A stretch of DNA of 64,000 nt from Omphiscola glabra (Eukaryota; Mollusca; Gastropoda; Lymnaeidae): NCBI GenBank assembly GCA_964017045.1, contig OZ024806.1, positions 20,666,422-20,730,421 on the forward strand, given 5' to 3'. Every line of letters starts with the position of its first letter. The first letter of the stretch is position 1. The notes below the pieces were generated by a model. The model saw only the letters and a program-made list of their open reading frames with translations, was not told the origin of the DNA and did no database searches. The translations under genes were made by a program, and so were the position numbers. Below are positions 1-12,116 of this stretch, in pieces.

Positions 1-1424
1 GACAATGAACAAAGGCTTTTGTAATTATCATATACTTTTTGTGAAATGGAAACATATCAGAAATCCATCCTTTCATCTAAATGCAGCTTTAATGGTCTAC
101 AATTGCATGATGGGACAGCCTCATCAACTAAGATTTTGTGGCTCTACTCCAAAACTAAAGTAGCAGATTCACTGACACAAATATTCAAAAAAATTATCAA
201 AGGAAAGCTATACATTTGAAAGTTAACTTGGCAGAGCCGTCACCCCCCCCCCCCCCCTTTTTTTTTTTAAAGTTACCTTAACAGAACCATTGACCCATAT
301 TTTTTAAAAGTTACAGCTGTTGAGCAATTGACAAATATATTTCTGAGGCTGGGAAGTGGTGGGTCAAATATAAAGTTTTTACCAAGCAAATCCTAAGTTA
401 AGACCATTTAAAAAAGGGGGCAGATATATTTTGGTGGGTATAGTAGTCCTACATCAAATAGTCAATATTAATCATAGAGGTGAGTGGGGGGTGGGGGGTG
501 GGGGTGTTTAAAATGCTTTACCAAATGTTAAATTATTTTATAAAAAAGAGTGAGTCTATTGCCTGATATTCAGATGTAACTTGTGCTATTTTTATGTTAT
601 CATTAAGTTTTCATTCAAGTATGATGCAGGTCCGCTGAGGTAATTTGCTTTAAAGATGTATTTATTTATTTATCCTCTGAATCGCGGATCAGCCAGCTCT
701 CCTAGGAAGAATGTGTACACCATGCTGGCGGTTTACAATCCATTTTGCCCAATGCATATTTTCAATGCACTGGAGGATATTTTGTATCACATGGCGGAAA
801 TCCTAATCTCAATATTTCTCTTTTACTTTTGTTTTATTTTGCCAAGTATATTTCAGTGGGGTTCTAAAGCCATCAAACCAATGTGTTCATTTTTGCTGTC
901 CCTGTCAATGATTGAACCTAAATTCCAAACATAAAAATACTCAAAAGTTTCTGCTTATTCTTATAGGAATAGTTGCAGCTTGTGTTTAAAAAAAAATAAT
1001 ATTGTTTGCAGCTTCTGAAAGAATGGAGAGGCTTTGACTTTTTTTCTGCTTGTATGCTTCTCTAGCTGGTGTAGGGTTGGATGTTTACTTCCCAAGTGTT
1101 GTATTTTCCCCAGCTCCTTACATACATGATTGGACACCTCCATATCATCATCAGTATTAGACAGGACGAGTTACTTTCAATTCTAATGGATCGTTTTTTT
1201 CTTGGCTCCAAATATGCCCAGCATGTAACAGATGTTTTTATTTGATTTGTACAAATTGTGTAGATTGTCTTTAGTGGAAAAATTTCATCTGAGATTTGCA
1301 TCTACTGTGTTGTGAATATTTTTTCAGATGAGATAATTTAGTTATTTTTGTCTCATGGACAGAGATTTAAATATGTTTTTTCTATAAAATATTTTTGGGG
1401 AAAACTTTCGCATTGAATGAATAA
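1..1424 (+). other. Left-edge segment without recognised genes
   Basis: AT-rich with a C run at 241-257 and a G-rich run at 485-506. ORFs at 656-934 and 961-1301 show no domain. It could be intron or 3' region of a gene to the left. Confidence 0.4.
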
Positions 1425-1611
1425 ATCTGAAGAAAATAAGATTGTTTCAAATTAAGAAAAGAATATTTTTTTCAATGAAGAAAACAAGATTGTTTCAATG
1501 AAGAAAATAAGATTTTTTCAATGAAGAAAATACGATTTTTTCAATGAAGAAAATAAGATTCGTTCAGTGAAGAAAATACGATTTTTTCAATGAAGAAAAT
1601 AAGATTGTTTC
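1425..1611 (+). repeat. Minisatellite, about 23-bp unit
   Basis: About seven A/T-rich units of the form AATGAAGAAAATAAGATT plus T-run. Degenerate at the left edge. Confidence 0.8.
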
Positions 1612-1742
1612 AAGCTCAGTTCACGAAATTATGGCTAAAGTGCTTACATACCAACACACAATTTCCACCGTACATATGTTAAGTCGAAATGGCTGGTATT
1701 TAACAATTAGCACTGTTGTTGTAAGGCAGGGGGGGGGGGGGT

Positions 1743-2075
1743 CCCAAGCACAACTCATGCTGGCCCCAAGCACAACTCATGCTGGCCCCAAGCACAACTC
1801 ATGCTGGCCCCAAGCACAACTCATGCTGGCCCCAAGCACAACTCATGCTGGCCCCAAGCACAACTCATGCTGGCCCCAAGCACAACTCATGCTGGCCCCA
1901 AGCACAACTCATGCTGGCCCCAAGCACAACTCATGCTGGCCCCAAGCACAACTCATGCTGGCCCCAAGCACAACTCATGCTGGCCCCAAGCACAACTCAT
2001 GCTGGCCCCAAGCACAACTCATGCTGGCCCCAAGCACAACTCATGCTGGCCCCAAGCACAACTCATGCTGGCCCT
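1743..2075 (+). repeat. Minisatellite, 22-bp unit, 15 copies
   Basis: Near-perfect copies of a unit containing AAGCACAACTCATGCTGG. Because 22 is not a multiple of 3, the array is open in all three + frames, giving three overlapping 103-151 codon ORFs that are not genes. A poly-G run precedes it at 1730-1741. Confidence 0.95.
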
Positions 2076-2174
2076 GCTTTTATTGAGTGATGGGTTTGAC
2101 ATATTGATCCACAATGTTTGGTGAAGGGCAACATTTAAATAAACTGAACATTTCATTTTGTTATTGTTATTCAG

Positions 2175-2494
2175 ATTAAGGATGAGGAGAGAGCTATTGT
2201 TGTTCAGATTAAGGATGAGGAGAGAGCACGTGCCATCAAGTCACATGGCCTCATTCAGTATCGCAACTGTGGTCTGCTGTATCCGACAGATCAACAGTTT
2301 TTTTGTTTTTGTTTTGTTTTACTGAGCCGAGTGTTAAGTATTTGAAAAAGTGAAATTGTGTTGGTCAACAGTAATACATCTTGTTGATGATAAAAAGTTT
2401 ATTTATTTATTTTCCCTCCAGAAGAAGTTGAAGTTGATCAAGAGAAATCTTTTCTCTGGAAGGCTGCACTTTGATGTGTACAAAGCTATCAACT
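2175..2494 (+). CDS. Possible last two exons of an unrecognised upstream gene
   Basis: At 2175-2290 an open stretch follows TTATTCAG and reads IKDEERARAIKSHGLIQYRN and onward; the acceptor and first ~20 bases of this stretch are tandemly duplicated (2172 and 2202). A second stretch follows the acceptor CCCTCCAG (ends 2421) and reads KKLKLIKRNLFSGRLHFDVY then KAIN and TGA at about 2494; AATAAA follows near 2589. No convincing donor joins the two pieces and I do not recognise the product. Non-coding sequence is equally likely. Confidence 0.2.
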
Positions 2495-2604
2495 GAATGT
2501 TAGAGAGTACCAAAATGGGGACACAGCCATGCTTAGTTCTGGGCATGAAATTAATTGTGTGTCCTCTTCTAGCAAGTCAGGCAGTTGAATAAATACAGTG
2601 CTGG

Positions 2605-2967
2605 TTATTATGGGAGGCAACCCCCTCAATAATTTATAATGGGAGGCAACCCCCTCAATAGATTATAATGGGAGGCAACCCCCTCAATAGTTTATAATGG
2701 GAGGCAACCCCCTCAATAGTTTATAATGGGAGGCAACCCCCTCAATAGTTTATAATTGGAGGCAACCCCCTCAATAGTTTATAATGGGAGGCAACACCCT
2801 CTATAGTTTATAATGGGATTCAACCCCTCAATAGTTTATAATGGGAGGCAACCCCCTCAATAGTTTATAATGGGAGGCAACCCCCTCAATAGTTTATAAT
2901 GGGAGGCAACCCCCTCAATAGTTTATAATGGGAGGCAACCCTCTCAATAGTTTATAATGGGAGGCAA
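2605..2967 (+). repeat. Minisatellite, 29-bp unit, about 12 copies
   Basis: Unit contains ATGGGAGGCAACCCCCTCAA followed by TAGTTTATA; copies are nearly identical, with a few point variants and one short unit near 2815. Confidence 0.95.
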
Positions 2968-3485
2968 CTATTAAATCACTAATCCAGTTATAATATATTG
3001 AGAAAGCGGCATGACAGCTGTATTTAAAAATAGGGTCCCCCTGCCTTCATGAACATATTTTAAAAACTCAACTATCTAGCGACAAATTTCTTTGGGATTA
3101 TTCGACTGCTTTGATGAACATATTTCTTGAATTTTTCTTTTTCTGTTGAAATCCTGCCACTTGACATTTTCTTAAATGTTTTTTTATAATGTATAATTAT
3201 AATATGAAGTAGCTGACCCCTGTAGCTGAACCCCTGTTCCTGACTTGTGTTCCTGCCCCCTGACTAATGTCCCTGACCCATGTTCCTGATGAAGTATCAT
3301 CATGTTCCCTCCCTTTTCCTTGCCATTGTTTCCAGGTATGGAAGATCAGGTTTTTTCTATGAAAATATTTACATCACTAAATAATCATCTATGACTCAGA
3401 GTATTATCAGTTTAAATCTATGTCTATCTACATTGCTGAGTCTTTGGTGGGCCTTGAATGGACAGACAGCAAGAGCCATATAGGG

Positions 3486-3673
3486 CAGCGGTTCTCAACC
3501 TGTGGGTTGCACGACCCTTTCCCAGGGGTCGCCTAAGACCATCTGAAAACACATATGTTCTACAGTTATGAAGTAGCAACGAAAATAATTTTGTGGCTGA
3601 GGGGGTTGTGGGGTCCCACAACATAAGGAACTGTATCAGAGGGTCACGGCATTAGGAAGGTTGAGAGCCACTG
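3486..3673 (+). mobile_element. SPIN-like hAT MITE, copy 1
   Basis: Starts CAGCGGTTCTCAACCTGTGG and ends GGTTGAGAGCCACTG, giving inverted termini, with internal CCTAAGACCATCTGAAAACA and GTCACGGCATTAGGAAG blocks that I recognise as the SPIN/Charlie non-autonomous hAT type. The flanking 8-mers ATATAGGG and ATCTAGAG match at 6 of 8; the second fits the nTCTAGAn hAT target preference. 188 bp, no coding capacity. Confidence 0.85.
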
Positions 3674-3690
3674 ATCTAGAGTAATAAATA

Positions 3691-3873
3691 CCGTATTTAT
3701 TGGTGTATAACACGCACCGGCACATAACACGCACCGGCACATAACACGCACCTCATTTTAAAAAGGAAATTTTAGGAAAAAAACTTAACATTATATCGGG
3801 GTATAACACGCACACATCATTTGCACCCTATTTTTAGGAAGAAAAAGTGCGTGTTATACGCCGATAAATACGG
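3691..3873. mobile_element. MITE with CCGTATTTAT termini and TA flanks
   Basis: 183 bp. Left terminus CCGTATTTATTGGTGTATAA and right terminus TTATACGCCGATAAATACGG are imperfect inverted repeats with GCGTGTTA/TAACACGC motifs inside; TA dinucleotides flank both ends. It sits about 17 bp downstream of SPIN-like copy 1. Superfamily (Tc1/mariner-like by the TA flank) is inferred. Confidence 0.75.
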
Positions 3874-4344
3874 TAATTTAGCTGGTTTGAAAGGGATAGA
3901 AAGCCTTGTCTGTGGAAATACTAAAGAAGGTAGGGAAAGAGTTTTAAAAAAAAGAAGATATTTTAAGTCAAGTGACTTTAAATGACACCCTCTTATTTAT
4001 TCCATTTTTGGATTTCACATCATCCAGCCATAAAAATGGTATCAGCAAGGGACTGCGTTCAAATAGTATTTTTCAACCATTTTAAAAATTGGGCATACAA
4101 AATAATAATTTAGTATATAAAAAAAATTACAGAATTTAATAAAACGTTCTTAAAACTGACAGATCAATTTCTACTGAAGAATTTCCTCGCAATTTGTTAT
4201 CAAATAGTGGGAAGCTTAATCTCCATTTTGTTGAATCGTTCAGTTTGGTCAGAAATTGTGATATGTTTCTTTATTGTGCCATATGACTTTGATTCCATTG
4301 TGCGTTTTGTCCACCAATCTGTTGGGTTGTGTTCTGTCCCATCA

Positions 4345-4391
<47 letters not shown>

Positions 4392-5077
4392 GAGCAATAG
4401 ATTTCTTGCTTTTCTGTTATCCTTTACGGCCATTGTTGAACCCCATCATATGCATACCATATATAATACAGGTACACTGAGATTTCCTTAACGTATTTGT
4501 TGCCCATATTTGTCTTTTCTTTGGGGTCAGCGGGTTCATTTTGGAGTGGCGGGGTGGCATCAATGTATTTGACCATCAAGATATTTTGCAAATTAGGTCT
4601 TTTTCAGTGTGTGTGTGTGGGGTTGGGGATCATGGTGAATATTGTCCCCTATCCCCTATTTTTTTTTCCTTTAGTAGAATGTGTTTGTATATAGAGAGTT
4701 CGATGTGAAAAGTAGAGCTACAGAATTTATAAGCCTTATCATTTTTTTTTTGTTTGTATTGACTTCTGCAATAAATTTGACCTTATTAATACTTTCCAGT
4801 GGTGCCCCCCCCCCCCCCCCAATTAATTATGGTGCCCATTAGACCTACCTTAAACCAAGGCTGGCGCTATGCTTACCATCTCTTTTGGTTGTTTTGTTGA
4901 ACTGACTCATCTACTGATGTCAAGAGTAGATGTCTAGACTGTTGCGCTGATCAGCATTTTTTACAACCGTAGCACACTGTTTAATAAATTAATTTATTTT
5001 ATGGAGCTATCCCAATGTCTTAAAGATGGTCCTCTTCCAGCTGACCATTGCTGTCCTTATTGTTGTCCACATGGGCT
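3874..5077 (+). other. AT-rich segment without recognised genes
   Basis: Contains the (TA)n tract, a C run at 4805-4820 and no convincing exon. Confidence 0.4.
4346..4389 (+). repeat. (TA)n microsatellite
   Basis: About 22 TA dinucleotides in a row after TATATGTA. Read-through explains the Tyr-Ile runs of ORFs here. Confidence 0.95.
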
Positions 5078-5375
5078 CATGGATACCTGTAGGCATTCGT
5101 GGATACCTTTAGCCATTCATGTATAACCTCTGGGGCTCATGGATAGCAGCTGGGTTCATGGATACCTGCTGAGATTGATGGGTACCTGCTGAGATTCATG
5201 GTTACCTGCTGAGATTCATGGATACCTGCTGAGATTCATGGTTACCTGCTGAGATTCATGGATACCTGCTGAGATTCATGGATACCTGCTGAGATTCATG
5301 GATACCTGCTGGGGTTCATTGCAACCTGCTGGGGTTCATGGATACCAGCTGGGTTCATGGATACCAGCTGTGGTT
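5078..5375 (+). repeat. Minisatellite, 20-bp unit
   Basis: About 13 copies of GATACCTGCTGAGATTCATG, regular in the middle and degenerate at both edges (variants CAGCTGGGTTCATG). Confidence 0.9.
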
Positions 5376-6967
5376 CTTTGAACTCAACAGTACATTAGAC
5401 CCTAGGAATGATAGCTCTAGGAATATAACTGTGTTCAGTTACATTATAAATGATGTTTTCAGATTTATTTTGCCAGTCAAAGATTTAAATGTGTGCACTA
5501 AATAGAGAATTTTTATTTTTTTATAAAAATGTAAAATGGAACATCATTATTCTTAAGGTTATACAAAGATGAATTTTAAAATATAATTCTACAATAAATA
5601 AAGTTCTAATCTCAATTACATTCTCTTTGTTTAAACAACAACAACAAAAAAATAATTTATTGTTGCATTATAAATGACTTAATTTTGTAAACATTTTTTT
5701 AATTACCGTTTGTCATTTTGTTCAGTTGTCATTATGACCTGGGGTGGTTTGGGGGGGGGGGGGGACACACACAATAGTTCTGTTAATTTGAACAAACTCA
5801 TGTTAGAAAGAAACTTATATTCTTTATACTTTAATCAACATGTACTGGTACACAGAGGGGCTAAAGAAGTCCTTGTACGTAAATATTTACAATGTTCAAT
5901 TATTGTTTCAAGCATTGCTCAAAGATTGATCAAACATTGCTCCAGCACTGATCAAACATTGTTCAAATATTGTTCCAACATGATCCAATCCTCTAGATCA
6001 CTAAAGCCAAAGCAATGATTTTTCATTATTTAGTTATTTAGTTGTAACTTAGGTTTCCAATGAGCTGTTAACCTGTATTTTGATAAGCAATTGTTCAGTG
6101 AACAATTTTATGTTAAAAAAAAAAAAAAAAGAGCAAAAGAATCAAATTTTTTTTTTTTTTTTTTTTACTTCACTCACTTTGTGTTCATTTTTACTTTTTT
6201 GAACATTTCTGTGTTCATTTACTCTTTAGCTGATGTTAAGCATAGATTTCAATATGACACATTCTATCCGTAAACTTTATTTACTTTAAATCATTTCTTT
6301 GTTCTGTTCAGCCAAGAAGGTAAATATGTTAAAAATTATATGAACCTTACATCCCTCTCTTCCCCTGCACTTGTTTGATTCACAGTCAATCATTTATCAC
6401 AAGTGTTTCAAGAACTCAGTGTGACCAAGTGAGCTTATAAATACAAAGACCAAAATTAATTATCATTTAAAATTTTTTTATTTTTTTTAAAAATTCCCTA
6501 ATAACTAATTTTATTTAAATTTTGAGTCTGTTTTTTTTTGTTCCTATGTGAATATTTTTGAGCTAATCTTTGTGTATGTAATCTTGGTATTTTATCTGTG
6601 TAAATATGTTATTCCAGTTACTCATAAAGCTACATTATAAGAGCTGTATGAATGTTGACATATTCATATATTGTTCTGTGATAGAATCTCCTCTAACTAG
6701 TCTAACACCGTGCCGGTATTCCTTCTGTTGCTTAATAACCTATAGTATGACACAGCTCTGCTAATTATTTATAATGGGTCTTTAACAAATATCGCCATTT
6801 TTGCCAGTAAAATGTTTTTTTATTTATAATTATACATTTTTTTTAGCCATCAATCACAAAAAAAATGTTAGTAATACTTATAATGTTTTTTTTTTTGAAT
6901 AACATGTATACAATTACTTTGAAGGGTATTTCTTTTAGACAACTCATTTAGAGCTGATATTCTCTGC
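5376..6967 (+). other. AT-rich segment without recognised genes
   Basis: G run at 5750-5764, A and T runs at 6114-6165. A short repeat of ATTGATCAAACATTGCTCC lies at 5915-5980. No coding signal. Confidence 0.4.
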
Positions 6968-7400
6968 TTGTTCATTTTGATATATACATGTTATGGTTGT
7001 TTTATTTGACCCTTTGTAGTAGGTAATGTTATGTTCAGTGTTATATATGACCGAGGTCCTTTAGGGCAACTGTGGCAATCTATGGTGGCTTCAGGTGTCA
7101 GTTCTTTTGCCCCTGGAAATACTTCCTGAGTGCGTGTTGTTCCGATATCATGGGTAGTTGTCAAAATGATTTCTGTTCATTTTAATGTATACATGGTATG
7201 ATTGATTCATTTGACCTTTTGCAGTAGGTAATGTTATGTTCAGTGTTAACTGTGTCTCACTAAGGACCATATGACTGAGGTCCTTTAGGGCAACCGTGGC
7301 AATCTGTGGTGGCTACAGGTGTCAGTTGGACAGGATGCCACTGGAAATATTTCCTGTGTGTGTGTGTTGTTCAGATGTCATGGGAAGTTGTCAAATGTGA
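6968..7400 (+). repeat. Tandem duplication of about 220 bp
   Basis: Two diverged copies (about 6968-7165 and 7174-7400) share TAGGTAATGTTATGTTCAGT, GAGGTCCTTTAGGGCAAC, GTGGCAATCT and TCATGGG-AGTTGTCAAA in the same order. The second copy carries a short insertion near 7250-7270. No ORF is preserved in both. Confidence 0.75.
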
Positions 7401-8116
7401 CATCCGCTCATTTAAATTTGATTAAATTGACAAAGTCTTGAGCGTCGTCGCCTCTTAACACGGAGGCCCCACACAACACCCAGCCAGCAGGACACAGCTG
7501 CCACAGAGCAGAAAATCCCCAGGTTAATTCAGCACCTGGACCTGCAGATTAGATGTCCCATCCATCCACTGAACTTCCTGCACAAGAAAATTTTGTGTCA
7601 GAATCGGTCTCATCAGCCATCTGCGCACTCACAGCCATCTGCGCACCCACCGCCAAGTTCAGAACTAGCACGATTACGATGATTCAAATGGTCATGGTTG
7701 ATTTTGACAGACAAACTATTCAACTTAATTATAAGCAAAGGGCTGTACGGTATAAGTGGTTATAGATTGAATATGTTACAACTGCATTCATATGTTGTGT
7801 TATGCAATGTGGTCTGGCTCCAGCAGTACAGACCTTGTTACTTTACTTCAGCCATCATTAACTGTCATCTTCCAATCACCCAGTGCATTTATTACAATTC
7901 TCTTGCTAGCTCCAGAACAAGACATTATTGTTAGCGTCAGTCGATTGTTGTGTGCGACATTTCTTATTGAGCTAGTTTCCTTTTTTGTTTTTGACATTAT
8001 TGTCTGAACTTATTTCTTTTTAATTCTTTAAAAAAAATGTGTTTCTTTACAAGCAAGTTTTCATAGTAGTAAGTAATTCTCCAATCATGTTCCCTAGTAT
8101 GCACCACCAAATATGC
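7401..8116 (+). other. Segment without recognised genes
   Basis: The 7553-7765 ORF has a short internal repeat (CATCTGCGCAC) and no domain. Nothing else seen. Confidence 0.4.
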
Positions 8117-9133
8117 CAACATTGATTGATTGATGCCAACATTGGTTGATGCCAACATTGATTGATGCCAACATTGATTGATTGATGCCAACATTGGTTG
8201 ATTGATGCCAACATTGGTTGATTGATGCCAACATTGATTGATTGATGCCAACATTGATTGATGCCAACATTGATTGTTGCCAACATTGATTGATTGATGC
8301 CAGCATTGATTGATGCCAACATTGATTGATTGATGCCAACATTGATTGATGCCAACATTGATTGATGCCAACATTGATTGATGCCAACATTGATTGATTG
8401 ATGCCGACATTGATTGATGCCAACATTGATTGATTGATGCCAACATTGATTGATGCCAACATTGATTGATGCCAACATTGATTGATGCCAACATTGATTG
8501 ATGCCAACATTGATTGATGCCAACATTGATTGATTGATGCCAACATTGATTGATGCCAACATTGATTGATGCCAACATTGATTGATGCCAACATTGATTG
8601 ATTGATGCCAACATTGATTGATGCCAACATTGATTGATGCCAACATTGATTGATGCCAACATTGATTGATGCCAACATTGATTGATGCCAACATTGATTG
8701 ATTGATGCCAACATTGGTTGATTGATGCCAACATTGATTGATTGATGCCAACATTGATTGATGCCAACATTGATTGTTGCCAACATTGATTGATTGATGC
8801 CAGCATTGATTGATGCCAACATTGATTGATTGATGCCAACATTGATTGATGCCAACATTGATTGATGCCAACATTGATTGATGCCAACATTGATTGATTG
8901 ATGCCGACATTGATTGATGCCAACATTGATTGATTGATGCCAACATTGATTGATGCCAACATTGATTGATGCCAACATTGATTGATGCCAACATTGATTG
9001 ATGCCAACATTGATTGATGCCAACATTGATTGATGCCAACATTGATTGATGCCAACATTGATTGATTGATGCCAACATTGATTGATGCCAACATTGATTG
9101 ATGCCAACATTGATTGATGCCAACATTGATTGA
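8117..9133 (+). repeat. Minisatellite with alternating 16- and 20-bp units and a 500-bp internal duplication
   Basis: Units are ATTGATTGATGCCAAC and the same with an extra GATT. Rare variants (GTTGCC, GCCAGC, GCCGAC) recur exactly 500 bp apart (8273/8773, 8300/8800, 8404/8904), showing that a block of at least 330 bp was duplicated. Minus-strand ORFs of 365-393 codons across three frames are artefacts of the repeat. Confidence 0.95.
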
Positions 9134-9289
9134 TGATTCTTTTCCATGCTGTTCTGCAATTGAAATAAGTTGATTTCATATGAAACATCCAACCATGGGT
9201 AATTGTAACCAAGTATGAAAGGATTCATTACTAGCTAACATATGCACATATATAATCGTTCCCCTATATTGTTGTTCCATTATGTAGAC

Positions 9290-9460
9290 CAGGCCTGCAC
9301 AACATAGGGTCCGCGGGCCGTATGCGGCCCGCCGAGTAACAAAATATTATTTATTATTATTATTTTTTTAATGGCTTCCCCCGTCCTATTATCCTTTGGC
9401 CCCCACAAGTTCTTCATAAAGTATTATGGCCCGCCTTACATTTTGAGTTGTGCAGGCCTG
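9290..9460. mobile_element. hAT-type MITE with perfect ends and target-site duplication
   Basis: 171 bp beginning CAGGCCTGCACAAC and ending GTTGTGCAGGCCTG (perfect 14-bp inverted repeats), with GGCCCGC-rich subterminal motifs. It is flanked on both sides by the 8-mer ATGTAGAC (9282-9289 and 9461-9468). No coding capacity. A different family from the SPIN-like copies. Confidence 0.92.
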
Positions 9461-9670
9461 ATGTAGACAACATATTTATTATAGCAGTCATTCAGAAATA
9501 ACAAGAGTGGAAAACCTTTTAAATTTGTATCAAAATTATAAATTCTGTGTTGAAATATTTAAAAGAGCTTGTGTTCTGTGTATCTCCTTGTGTATTTCCC
9601 TGTGCATCTGATCTTGGTACCAAGTATTGTGACCAACAAAACAGAGCTTTAAATAGATGCTGAGCCTAGC

Positions 9671-9872
9671 GGTGCCCACTGAAGTAACCCGGTGCCCACT
9701 GAAGTAACCCAGTGCACACTGAAGTAACCCATGCACACTGAAGTAACCCGGTGCACACTGAAGTAACCCGGTGCACACTGAAGTAACCCGGTGCACACTG
9801 AAGTAACCCGGTGCACACTGAAGTAACCCAGTGCACACTGAAGTAACCCAGTGCACACTGAAGTAACCCGGT
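9671..9872 (+). repeat. Minisatellite, 20-bp unit, about 10 copies
   Basis: Unit CCGGTGCACACTGAAGTAAC with G/A variation at one position and one 19-bp copy. Minus-strand ORFs here are repeat artefacts. Confidence 0.95.
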
Positions 9873-10860
9873 ATTATTTGTAAACATGGTGACTCCCCTG
9901 TGCTGTATCTTCTATTTGACCAGCATCAGGTCTCCTCCACCATCAACTCCTAAAATTTTTTTTATATATATCTCTAAACTATTTAAACCAATCAAAATTA
10001 TGTGAATTGTTCAGGTTCAAATTACGGAAAGCTTTACAACAATTCAACATTATAATAAGCTATATATATTTATATATGTATCGATGAATTATAAAAATTA
10101 TTTCATTATCTTTATAATTGTTAAATTCTAAAAAAAAATGTACATGATATAAACATGTATTAATAACAGCTTATGATTCAATAGGCAGAGTTAATTGTTG
10201 CTCTTGATTCATTTCATTTGATGCGATTTCCTGGACAAATATGTGACATGAATCTCTGCCAAAATATTCGTCATGACCATCCACATTTACCTAATAGGGC
10301 GTTTGAAAAAAAAAAAAAAGTATAAAAAAAAATAAATAAATAATTAACACAGCATCAAAGCTGATGTTTCCTGTTTTTGATTTGTTCCCCCTAGTGGATC
10401 GCCAAATCATGTTGAAAGTGAAATTCATTCATATCTGTACACTTTTACTATATATAGATCATCGGTGACCAGTTTATGTAAAATGACATGACACCAGACA
10501 TTAAAACTATAATCTTTATATCTATGTAACTTCATGTAACCTCGTTTTGTGATTCAATAGCCTCTTACATGTAGATGGCATACTTTTTGTACTTGAGTAT
10601 CTGTGTACATGTAATGTAGATGACATACTGTCTGTACTTCAGTAGCCTCGTACACACGTAGATAACATGTCTGTACTTCAATATCCTCCTACGCGTAGAT
10701 GACAATGTAGCGTGTAGAGCACAGGACACAGTTGGTGCCATTAGTCAGTTATATCAGGGATGTTATTGTTTTGTCTTCCTTACTGGAAACCTGAGCTGCT
10801 CAGTTGGAGACTCGGAAAATGTTTTTTGCACAATTCCACCACGGCAAGCATTTTGAGAGT
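9873..10860 (+). other. AT-rich segment without recognised genes
   Basis: Loose repeats around GTAGATGACATACTGTCTGT at 10560-10705; otherwise unique AT-rich DNA. Confidence 0.4.
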
Positions 10861-11302
10861 TGACATGAGGTGACATGGGGAGGTGACATGATGGGGTGAC
10901 GTGGGGAGGTGACATGATGAGGTGACGTGGGAGGTGACATGATGGGGTGACGTGGGAGGTGACATGATGGGGTGACGTGGGAGGTGACATGATGGGGTGA
11001 CGTGGGAGGTGACATGAGGGTGTGACGTGGGAGGTGACATGATGGGGTGACGTGGGAGGTGACATGATGGTGTGACGTGGGAGGTGACATGATGGGGTGA
11101 CGTGGGAGGTGACATGATGGTGTGACGTGGGAGGTGACATGATGGGGTGACGTGGGAGTTGACATGATGGGGTGACGTGGGAGGTGACATGATGGTGGGA
11201 GGTGACATGATGGGGTGACATGGGAGTTGACATGATGGGGTGACGTGGGAAGTGACATGATGGGGTGACATGGGAGGTGACATGATGGGGTGACGTGGCA
11301 TC
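10861..11302 (+). repeat. Minisatellite, 25-bp unit, about 17 copies
   Basis: Unit contains GGTGACGTGGGAGGTGACAT then GATGG. Internally it is two related half units (GGTGACGTGG and GGTGACATGAT). The three minus-strand ORFs of 156-190 codons are artefacts. Confidence 0.95.
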
Positions 11303-11361
11303 CTAGTTGTAGGCGCCGAGTCCTCAGGCATTTTAGGGGATTTTTGCACCCTATGTTGTAG

Positions 11362-11730
11362 GGTGAGCTCATATCCTAGGCTAATAGGGTGAGATCGTAT
11401 CGTTGATAATGGGATGAAAAAATATCCCAGGTAATGGTGTGGCGATCATATCTTAGGTAATGGTGTGGCGATCATATCCTAGGTAATGGTGTGGCAAACA
11501 TATCCTAGGTAATGGTGTGGCAAACATATCCTAGTTAATGGTGTGGTGATCATATCCTAGGTAATGGTGTGGCGATCATATCCTAGGAAATTGTGTGGCA
11601 AACATATCCTAGGTAATGGTGTGGCGATCATATCCTAGGTAATGGTGTGGCAAACATATCCTAGGTAATGGTGTGGCGATCATATCTTAGGTAATGGTGT
11701 AGCGATCATATCCTAGGTAAAGGGGCGAGA
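11362..11730 (+). repeat. Minisatellite, 26-bp unit, about 14 copies
   Basis: Unit contains ATATCCTAGGTAATGGTGTG followed by GCGATC or GCAAAC; the two variants alternate irregularly. Confidence 0.92.
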
Positions 11731-12116
11731 TCTTACTCTTATCCAATGTTTTGGAAAAATCTATTTTTAGTTTCTAAGGGAACTATTAATCAAAGGCTAT
11801 GGAATAACTTGGTAGCAAGCCAAATTCCATACATTTATGTGGTAGCTTTTGTCTAACACAGGGGGTCGGGAAGGGCTAGCATAACCTGGACTAGATGAGT
11901 AGGCTGGTAACTATAAATTAGCCGTCAAACCTCTTCAAAAAAACTGGCTGCAGAGTTTGGGAAAAAAAAAAGGGGGGGGGGGGAGTCAATCGAAATTTCT
12001 TTTGGGCATACATTTAGATAGAAAAGTTTGAAAAGATCTTATGTGGTAAAGAAGTAGCTCCTCCTCCGATTGCCCCCGAACTTGAGCTCGCACTGTCTGT
12101 CAAACCAAGAGAGCAC

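Noticed and set aside
8117..9133. CRISPR-like regular repeats
   Set aside because: Units are directly adjacent with no unique spacers, and the window is eukaryotic.
7997..9228. Three overlapping minus-strand ORFs of 365-393 codons
   Set aside because: All three frames are open because the 16/20-bp repeat lacks stop codons on that strand; the same INVGINQCWHQSMLAS string appears in every frame.
10763..11372. Three minus-strand ORFs of 156-190 codons, His/Pro/Ser-rich
   Set aside because: Translation of the 25-bp minisatellite; the three frames give the same peptide string.
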